From Gnetum montanum (taxonomy: Eukaryota > Streptophyta > Gnetopsida > Gnetales > Gnetaceae): a stretch of 64,000 nucleotides of DNA. Below are positions 56,870 through 64,000 of the stretch, in pieces. The translations under genes were made by a program, and so were the position numbers. The stretch is from the NCBI GenBank assembly GCA_015680685.1, contig MNCI01017497.1, forward strand, positions 593,357 through 657,356, in the 5' to 3' direction. Position 1 is the stretch's first letter; the number at the start of each line of letters is the position of its first letter. Below the pieces are notes generated by a model. It searched no databases. It was not told the DNA's origin and worked only from the letters and a program-made list of their open reading frames with translations.

Positions 56870-58355
56870 AAATATACCTAATCTACCCTAACCTGCATAC
56901 ATGAGGCAAAGGTCACCTTAACTGACCTAGTTGGGAATGGTCTCAACCTTGACCTTGTGAAGTAGTGATGTAGGGTGAGTTGTTTATCTCTACTTGCCTT
57001 CCCATTTGAGCTTCTCTTGGTTTCTTGCTTTCTTGAAGCCCTGGTCTTTGTGTAGTCTCGTATTCTGCCTGCTTGATATTTTCTATTGTTTTCTCTTTTG
57101 GGTATCCATCCCCTTGTCCCATAACCTTGCACATCATGTTTGTCCTATCTCATAGAGACCAATGAGATACATTCTGAAATATTTGATTTCTATATGGGCA
57201 ATAAGCTTTAACATGTCCTACATGTCTACAATGAAAATAAACCTTTGAACTTGGGAATCTTAGAGGGTAGGAATAGATACACCTGGTTTGATGAGCATCC
57301 CTTGATGTACTTGTGAATTCATTGGAGTGGTTTCTCATGGTGGATCTATGCCCTAGTCAACTCTTTATCATTTGAACTTCTTCCTTGTTGAAGTATCTGA
57401 TCAAGTGATGCTTTACCAAGAGCAAACCTTTCCACCACTTGTTTCTCATGCTTGATCTTTTTGTGTAGCTCATTAGCCTCTTTTCTAAGTAGGGTGTTTT
57501 CCTCTAAGAGTGAGCCATGAACCCCTTTTAGCTCTTTTTCTTTATGGTCTTGCAACTTCAAAGACTCTTTCAAAGCTGTTAGCTTACCAATCTTGACTTT
57601 AAGGTCTGTGACTTTGCTTGTTAGGGTTAAACATGAGTTTCTTTCATATTTGTAACTCACGTTGCTGTTGTTTGCTTTTAAATCAAAGGCAAATTTGTTG
57701 TAATTTTTCAAAATTTTCTTAAGACAATCATACCCTTCTTCAATGGTGCTAATCTCTTCTTCATTGCTTTAGTTACTATCATCTTCTTGTGGTGAGAAGG
57801 CTACAACCATGCATGCAAGGTGAGTGTTGGAGGTGTCACCTTTCTCCATTTCTATCTCACTAGCTTCTTCTTCTTCATCCCATTTGCCAACAAGGATTTT
57901 TCTTTTTCCTTTAGTTTGGCTTCATCTTGCAACCTATTGGCTCTTGGACTTTTTGAGGCAAGATGTCCTTGTCCATTGCATAGCCAACAAATAATATTCA
58001 TAATATCTAGAGAAGTGTGCCTTGATAACTTACTAGAGGGCTTACCTTTTGGCTGCTTGTTTCTATTCTTTCTCTTTCTTCCTTGAGTTGGTTAGTAATC
58101 ATCTTGCTAACTCTTTTGGTAAGCAACACCAGCTATGAATCATCAAGATCATCATTATCACTATATAGGTAAGACTTACGTTGTGGCTTTTTTTGCTTTT
58201 ATTAGTTGCTACTTGATTTGAGAAGAGGGCAATAGGATCATCCTTGAGCACTCATGTCTCAACTAAAGTCATTTCATAAGTGGTAAGAGCACTTTGAAGT
58301 TCCTCAAATTTTAAAGTGTCAAAATGTTTTATCTTTTCCATGGCAATAGTCATCA
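56870..58355 (-). pseudogene. copia-like gag of element B, C-terminal part
   Basis: From 58355 (minus): IAMEKIKHFDTLKFEELQSA, LTTYEMTL ends the UBN2-type gag domain. A knuckle-like CNGQGHLAS appears near 57960 with its third Cys changed. 57346-57711 is an open coiled coil (LKVKIGKLTALKESLKLQDH) ending QVVERFALGKASLDQILQQG, a usual feature of plant copia gag. The second knuckle FHCRHVGHVKAYCPY is at about 57195-57240, and GWIPK near 57090 matches the common VWVPK. Interrupted upstream by the LINE. Confidence 0.78.
58348..58355. repeat. LINE target-site duplication AGTCATCA, left copy
   Basis: AGTCATCA recurs at 61534-61541 after the LINE poly(A). Counting the duplicated bases once brings the gag text on both sides back into one frame. 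Confidence 0.85.
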
Positions 58356-58807
58356 ATTGGTTGCAGATTATGTTGTTGCTGAAAGTGACAAACCTGTCTG
58401 CGCCAACACATTTCAGACCCATTGGTGTTTGTAATACTTTACTGCGATTATTTTCAAAAATGATAGTCTTTAGGTTGGTGCTGTTGATGGGGAAGCTCAT
58501 AGGAGAACATCAGGCAGGGTTTGTTAGGGGCTGTTTCTTGCAAGATTAGGTCTTGCTGTTGTAGGAGATCCTACACTCATTGAGGTAGTCAGGATTCCCG
58601 GGCATGTGCATCAAGCTAGACATTACTAAAGCCTACAACATAGTGAACTGGGTAGCGTTGCAAGAGATTATGCTCCTTAAGGGTTTCAGTATTGAGTTCG
58701 TTAAGCTTTGTATTTAGATGTAGCATTCTAGCAGGTACTTGTTCGATATCGATATGAGGCTATGGGGGTTCCAAGTGCTAGAGAGAGGGTTGTAGTAGGG
58801 AGACTCG

Positions 58808-60171
58808 TTGTTGCCTCTTCTGTTCATTTTGGTTATGGATTTGTTGCAGATTTACTATGTTGTTGAGGGGATGCAAGGATTGATTGTTGATGGGGTCCAT
58901 TGCCTTGTTGCCCATTATATTGATGATACAATTCTATTCTCTAGGGCAGCAGTATTGCAGGCTAAGGTGCTCAAGAGGGCATTGCAAAGGATGGAGTTAG
59001 AACTTGGTCTCACAATTAACAAGGAAAAGTCTGCATCACATTTTGCCAATTCCACGAGGCCAATGGGAGCAAGGATTGTGCAAGTACCGGGCATCTTGTT
59101 TGGTCGGCTACGCGATTCTTATTTGGGGATGCCAATCTTTGATTGGCATCTTAAGCAGACGTGGTTGGGGTTGGTGAAGAGATTGAGAATAAAGATGACG
59201 CATTGGAGTAACAAGTTTCTATCTCAGGAAGGTAAGATGTTGCTAGCCTCGACGGTGCTCATGGCTATGGCTAGGTACGTGACATTTATGGTTGTCTTGT
59301 CAGTCAGAGTGATTTAGAAAATTGATCAAATAATTTGGCAGTTTGTTTGGTTAGGGGGCAAAGGGGAAAAGAAGCTCCACTTGGTTTGTTGGGAGTTGAC
59401 GATGCGTTCGAGGTCGGTGGGGGGAATCTGGTTGTTGACTTTCCAAGATGAGGTCAAACTAGTTATGTAGCGTTGGTTAATAGACTCCTAGTGTAGGAGA
59501 AGGTGGGGGGTGGGGAGACAAGTGTTGTGGGTGAGACTTTTGCCGCAAAAGTATCGAAAATGGGAGGTTGACGCTAGGAGCTCACACCTATGGAAAAATA
59601 TTTGTTATCATGTGCAGGAAATGGAGGTCAAGCCGCTGTTGGGTAAACCTCCATCGAAGGTGGTCAAGAGTATGCACTTGCCAGAGGCGGGGTGGAACGA
59701 GCTTTGGAAGGGGAGGTTCTCGAGAAGATCAAGGCATTTAGTTGGCTCATTTGGCATAAAGCATTGCCGGTGTGGGTGCTCTTAAGAGCGTGGGGAATAG
59801 ATATCAACATCATTTGCCCCCTTTGCTTAATAGTGGCCGAGACAATTGAGCACTTTATTTATCAGTGTGAGTTTATGTGGGAGGTTTGGAGGGTGCAAGA
59901 GATTGGGACCTGGGTTAATATCAATAGAGATTTTGAAGCGTTGGCTATTTTATGGCTCAAATGGAAGAGTAGGAATCATTTGATTTTTTGGGAGCAAAGG
60001 TTGCCTACGCCTTTTTTTGTTGCTCGGGCTAGAGTTTATTTGTGGGCCGAAGGAGGTCATGGTATGGGGTGGGTACCAACCTTTGAATTGGCAATCATGG
60101 AGTTTGCTGAGGAGAGAGAATGGGATGGGTGGACATGCTCCGGTGCATGGAAGGGGAGCCGAGGTTGTTGA
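58808..60171 (+). pseudogene. RT C-terminal and zinc-binding part of LINE copy B
   Basis: The open frame 58808-59317 holds the catalytic box and thumb (LGMPIFDWHLKQTWLGLVKR, NKFLSQEGKMLLASTVLMAM). Another frame carries LWKNICYHVQEMEVKPLLG, and 59692-60171 carries KIKAFSWLIWHKALPVWVLL, CPLCLIVAETIEHFIYQC, a zf-RVT pattern (CxxC...H....C). Frame changes and TAG stops separate them. Confidence 0.82.
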
Positions 60172-60229
60172 CAGACAACTTCTTCGAAAACTAGGTTGGG
60201 GATGAAACTAGATTTAGGGGTAGATGTAT

Positions 60230-61200
60230 TAGGGTTACCAAGACGGTGCTAGAGGAGGTGCTCGGTGTGCCTCCAAAAGGGGAGCTTATTGCCCCAACAA
60301 TCCATACTCAGATGTATGCTGTTGAGTTCTTTTGAGACATGGTTCTGTGAATGGCTAGTGGACACATTCATAAAAATAAGTTGGCAAGGGTGTGGCAGAA
60401 TGCAGCGGTGTTTGTTGATAGATACTTTGCACAATTCAGGTCCCCTCACAGACTTGTGGGAGTGCATTTTGCATTTCTATGGTGTATTAGGCATGGTATT
60501 TAGATTAACCTCCCTCATTTTTTTCTGGATTTGTTGCAATGGAAGTAGCCTAGGCAGCACTTGGGGGTGTTTTTGGCTTTGTGGAGGTTGGGATAGATGG
60601 AAATTTCAGCACAGTTGAGGGTGGAGCCTGGCCTGGTTTATCAAAGGTGGCATTGACAGATTGCGCCTAGGCCTTAGCTCATGACGGAGCAATGGGGGAC
60701 GACAGGAGGGGATGCAGCGTCCAACAACAATGCATGGGTGGAGGGGCATGGGGTTTCGATAGGGGTGCAGTAGTCTCCTGATATGCTTTCAGCAGAAAGG
60801 ATGGAAGAGGCGTGTTAGTGTGTGGTGGAGCAGGCGAGGAGGGGGGAGAGGGTGACATGGTAGTCTCAGTGGGAGGAGATGCGGGTGGCGGTTCAAAGGG
60901 AGGTAGATATCCAATGAGTGAGAGACCTGCAGTTCATGGAGGACCTGTTTGAAAAACATAGTGCAGAGTACATGTAGATGGTGGAAGAACATAGGAAGTG
61001 ATGGGAGAGTTGCAAATTACAGGGGTTTCAGAGGGTGCCGTTGGGTGCACAGCTACTTACAGATGGGGATGTGGACCTGGGTGCGGTGTGGGAGGTTCAA
61101 ATAGTGTTGAAGCAAATGGTGTTGTTGGAGACGTCCCATGTGGAGGTGTCGGGGATTGAGGATGGGGTTGCAAGGGCTAGCTTGGCAAGTGACCCAAAAG
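60230..61200 (+). pseudogene. conserved ORF-like segment downstream of the RT, LINE copy B
   Basis: Text in one frame near 60408-60600 (FVDRYFAQFRSPHRLVGVHF, INLPHFFLDLLQ, HLGVFLALWRLG) is followed near 60800-61020 by Glu/Arg-rich helical text (EMRVAVQREVD, LQFMEDLFEKHSAEYM) and then to VSGIEDGVARASLASDPKG at about 61200. Stops are almost all TAG. Copy A preserves the same blocks in the same order at 42190-42870. Confidence 0.6.
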
Positions 61201-61483
61201 GGTAATTTTGCATGGGTAGTGCAAGGGGTGTTTGGGTTGTGTGTGGGTGGCTTGTGGGATCTTGGTTAGGACCTATAGTTGGTTGGTTGCAATTAGGTTT
61301 GGCATCTAGCTAGGGTTTTGGGAGGATGGTGGCTTTGTTGTAGCCTTGTGGCTGGTTTTGTTTGTTTTGGGTGAGCAAGAGAAAGGCAGGGATTGTTGTC
61401 CTGTTCTGAGTGTGAGCTTTGGCTTGGGCTTTTTGCCACTGTACATACATTTTTTCTTGAGTTAATGCATCTCGACTTATTCT

Positions 61484-61521
<38 letters not shown>

Positions 61522-61541
61522 NGAAAGAAAGAAAGTCATCA

Positions 61542-62010
61542 TCTTATATTTAGGATTTAAAGTTCTAACAATCTTGTAAATAACCTTCCTTTTGGGAAGG
61601 TTTTGACTTATTCCTCTAATGGAGCTAACAAGATCATGTACCTGATTAAAGTATTGATATCCTTTCATCTTTTCTCATATTGAGATTTCTAAATTGACTT
61701 AGCCACAGAAGTACTTTTGATTGCTTGACCACTTTGGTACCTTCATAAGTTGTGTCCAAGGTATCTCAAACTTCCTTAGTTGTTTTGCAATGGTTGACTG
61801 ATTGTACTCATTTTGTGTCAAGGTGGAAGCTATGACATGTTTGACCTTTGAATTACTGATAAAGGCCTTCTTGTCATTTTTGTCCCATTTTGATTGTTCC
61901 TTTGCTAGCATTGTGTTTCTATGAACAACACTCTACAACACATCAAACTCAAAAGAGTCTAAGTACGTTTGCACTCAACACCTTTAAAAGGCATAGTTAG
62001 TGCTATTGAA
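61542..62010 (-). pseudogene. copia-like gag of element B, N-terminal part
   Basis: From about 61990 (minus) come MLAKEQSKWDKNDKKAFIS, SNSKVKHVIASTLTQNEYNQ and KGYQYFNQVHDLVSSIRG, then KRKVIYKIVRTLNPKYKMM. These are the UBN2-type gag blocks, in order, up to the LINE insertion. Confidence 0.78.
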
Positions 62011-62093
62011 AAGAGGTGATTGTGCTAGTGATGTACTCTATTGCCTTTCAAATTTCACCGAGTTGTTATATCTAGAAAAGAGTGAGTAATTGG

Positions 62094-62105
62094 GCTTTGA
62101 TACTA
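62094..62105 (-). other. primer-binding site of element B (initiator tRNA-Met, mutated)
   Basis: Minus-strand TAGTATCAAAGC, the copia-type TGGTATCAGAGC with two transitions, beside the right LTR. Confidence 0.65.
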
Positions 62106-62810
62106 CTTGTGGATACCACTTGTGGATCGGTTAACTCAAAAAGGGGGATGAATGAGTTACAATGAAAAATATTCAAACTTTAAATAAAATTGCTGAAATC
62201 AAGTGCACAAGGAATAGACTCACTAAAGCACATCATCATAAAATTCAACTTGAATTAAAGCTATGGTCGAGGCTACCACTGTAGTAGATCCTTGGATGCT
62301 ACACACTCCCTGTAGGGTGAACAATGATTTTGGTATCCTGCAAGACTCCTAGGGACCTTGCAAGGTTAAATAACATGTTGTGATGCTTCCATAGGACACT
62401 TACATAGCCCTTAGGTTTGATGCAAATAATCAAACACTTAAACCCATGAGTATTTCATTGTAGAACTTGCAAGGACGATTTACGCTCCATAGATTATAAT
62501 GGAATACAATAGAAAGAGATGTGTAGAGAGAGATTCAAAAATCAGATCTACATCAATGTAGTTCAAACTAGGGCAATGAAACAACAAGCCCTAGTTCTAG
62601 ATCTACTCATACATAATGAAAGAATGGATCTATGCACACAATACAACCAGACCCTAGGAGAAAAATGTAGCTATGGTGGTACAGCTTCCACATCAAGTTT
62701 CCAAGTCCTTTCCAAATCTCAACCAAGAACTAATTCAATGCTTGAATCCTAATGAATATTCTCTTAATTGCTTTGCATGTCTTTTGGAATGAATTTGGGT
62801 GCTTTTCAGC
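62106..62810 (-). repeat. 5' LTR of element B
   Basis: Partner of 53371-54163. Its plus-strand start (CTTGTGGATACCACTTGTGG) and right edge (GAATTTGGGTGC) are approximate because a copia LTR abuts it. Confidence 0.75.
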
Positions 62811-62984
62811 TTTTTTTAGGCAAATTTCCTGATTTTACGGTGATTTGTTTTTCCCCATAATCAGGGATTTCTGATTATTCCTTCTAAAAATAGTGTTCAT
62901 ATTCATGTATAAAAAAGGTTCATTGTAACACTCAAAAATCAGGGGAATAAAAATTCAGTTTCTCTACTTTTCTGAATAACTATA
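62811..62984 (+). repeat. copia-type LTR (3' part) of element D
   Basis: CAAATTTCCTGATTTTACGG, GTATAAAAAAGGTTCATTGT and CAGTTTCTCTACTTTTCTGA, ending next to a perfect PBS, give the look of a short copia LTR. A TATA-like GTATAAAAAAGG is at about 62908. The left boundary is uncertain. Confidence 0.6.
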
Positions 62985-62996
62985 TGGTATCAGAGC
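62985..62996 (+). other. primer-binding site of element D (initiator tRNA-Met)
   Basis: TGGTATCAGAGC, perfect match, plus strand. Confidence 0.92.
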
Positions 62997-63178
62997 ATTT
63001 CTTGAGTAATTATGTTCGATGGTGAATTTTTCCTTCTCACCAACGGCATCAGACCTGTGCTTATCACTAGTGACATTGAATTTTCTTTCCCTTTGTCTTT
63101 TAGCGAAAGTAAGCATTGGCTCTCATTCTCCCATCACAGCGGTTCGTCTCTCTCCTTGTTATATCCCTTTTCATCCTC

Positions 63179-64000
63179 ATGGCTACATCCACAACAACGT
63201 TAGATGTCACCTCTGCTCCTAATAGCAACATGATTCTAAGCACTAATGGTGGTTCAGAAAATTTTGCTATCCTCATCATGGGTCACAAGTTGAATGGACA
63301 GACTTATCTTCAATGGTCCCATTTAGTTATGATGTTCGTGTGCGGCAAGGGTAAAGATGACTATCTCACTGGAGTAGCAACTCAACCGGCAAAGGTAGAT
63401 CCAAAGTATTGGAGTTGGAAGGCTGAAAATAACATGGTTATTTCTTGGTTGATCAACTAGATGACAAATGACATCGGAGAAGACTTTATACTCTATGGAA
63501 CGATTGAAGAGATCTGGGAGGCTGCAAGAGAAACCTAGTCCGATAAAGAAGACACCACAGAGGTGTTTGAGATAGAAGGGATTCTTCATGACTTATGCCA
63601 AGGAGACTTGTTTATCACTCAATATTTCAGTCGATTAAATCGATATTGGCAACAATTAGATCTATTTGAGACCACAAAATGGGACTGTCCAAATGATGCC
63701 AACAAGTATAAGAAGATCATTGAAAAGAAGTGAATCTACAAGTTTCTTCTAGGTTTAAACAAAAACCTAGATGAAGTTCGTGGGTGTGTTTTAGCAATCA
63801 AACCACTACCAAGTCTCCGTGAGGTTGCCTTTGAAGTACAACAAGAAGAAAGCAGGAAGAAAGCTATACTTTGTTTGAACCATCCAACCAACAAAGGTTT
63901 GGCTTTAGGTGCACAAGGTTCTAGTTCCTAGATGAAGAAAGGGTGGCCCTAGTGTGATCATTGTCGAAAGCCTAGTCATACTAGAGAAAGTTGCTGGCAA
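63179..64000 (+). pseudogene. copia gag of element D, running off the window
   Basis: ATG 63179 starts MATSTTTLDVTSAPNSNMIL, then HKLNGQTYLQWSHLVMMFV and WSWKAENNMVISWLIN. After in-frame TAGs come IEEIWEAARET, ILHDLCQGDLFITQYFSRLN, KFLLGLNKNLDEVRGCVLA and, at the edge, CDHCRKPSHTRESCW, the start of a CX2CX4HX4C knuckle. Five stops (four TAG, one TGA) interrupt an otherwise unbroken frame. Upstream ATGs in other frames (63012, 63116) are less likely starts. Confidence 0.85.

Larger units (their letters stand above)
58356..61533 (+). mobile_element. LINE family 2, copy B, inserted in gag of element B
   Basis: A 5'-truncated L1-type LINE of 3.2 kb with poly(A) (61484-61521, then N and GAAA repeats) and an 8-bp target duplication. 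It begins inside the RT: THFRPIGVCNTLLRLFSKM, GEHQAGFVRGCFLQD, CIKLDITKAYNIVNW (motif A), GDSLLPLLFILVMDLL (motif B) and HYIDDTILFSRA (motif C, YADD changed to YIDD). Next come ELGLTINKEKSASHF, the thumb (open to 59317), the zinc-binding block and the extra downstream segment shared with copy A. Confidence 0.9.
53371..62810 (-). mobile_element. LTR retrotransposon B: copia-like gag plus plant-transposon-protein ORF, no pol, interrupted by a LINE
   Basis: Long direct repeats (about 53371-54163 and 62106-62810) bound it; a minus-strand initiator-Met-type PBS (62094-62105) adjoins the right copy. Read from the right: gag N-terminal text, a LINE insertion (58356-61533), gag C-terminal text with two zinc knuckles and a coiled coil, then a second ORF with the plant transposon-protein domain (about 55300-56620). 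No protease, RT or integrase is present. It must have been mobilised in trans. Confidence 0.78.

Noticed and set aside
1-64000. CRISPR arrays, tRNA or rRNA genes, bacterial operons
   Set aside because: None seen. The direct repeats present are LTRs, target duplications or microsatellites, and tRNA similarity is limited to primer-binding sites.

Overview
This is a stretch of plant nuclear genome, AT-rich, repeat-dense and scaffolded (one long N gap, one 6-N gap and several single Ns). The plant origin is clear from Athila-like Ty3/gypsy elements primed by tRNA-Asp, Ty1/copia-type elements primed by initiator tRNA-Met, L1-type LINEs with an RT zinc-binding domain, a C2H2 zinc-finger pseudogene with the plant-only QALGGH-type helix, and exons of a Man1/Src1 C-terminal-domain gene with canonical GT-AG introns. 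The species cannot be named; a seed plant with a large, repeat-rich genome fits.

Layout. 1-5865: a minus-strand Athila-like element running off the left edge, missing RNase H and integrase. 5866-8643: a C2H2 zinc-finger pseudogene split by a diverged LTR at 7317-8240. 8644-10700: no recognised gene, with degenerate ~50-bp repeats near 10230-10580. About 10750-33660: one minus-strand LINE cut into four pieces by three independent gypsy insertions, each with its own 5-bp target-site duplication (TSD): a gag/protease-only element (12671-19726, CCTAC), a full-length-structured element (19835-29759, AACAT) and a solo LTR (32217-33023, ACTAG). 34803-52260 (+): four exons of a Man1/Src1 C-terminal-domain gene, apparently intact. 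Intron 1 is 16.5 kb and holds a minus-strand LTR element (36351-45331) carrying a nested LINE, and a copia gag-pol fragment (about 49000-51010). From 52261 on the gene is in another long intron or lost; its C-terminal exons are not in the window. 53371-62810: a minus-strand LTR element with copia-like gag plus a second ORF resembling the 'putative plant transposon protein' domain, no pol seen, and a 3.2-kb LINE inserted in gag with an 8-bp TSD. 62810-64000: the 5' end of another copia element (+).

The only likely functional host gene is the Man1/Src1-like gene. Almost all else is decayed mobile DNA whose stop codons are mostly TAG at positions expected to be CAG or TGG, the trace left by deamination of methylated cytosines. 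The observations most worth following are the conserved ORF-like segment downstream of the RT in two copies of one LINE family, the chimeric gag-plus-plant-transposon-domain element, the coincident breakpoints of two internally deleted Athila-like elements, and the giant intron.
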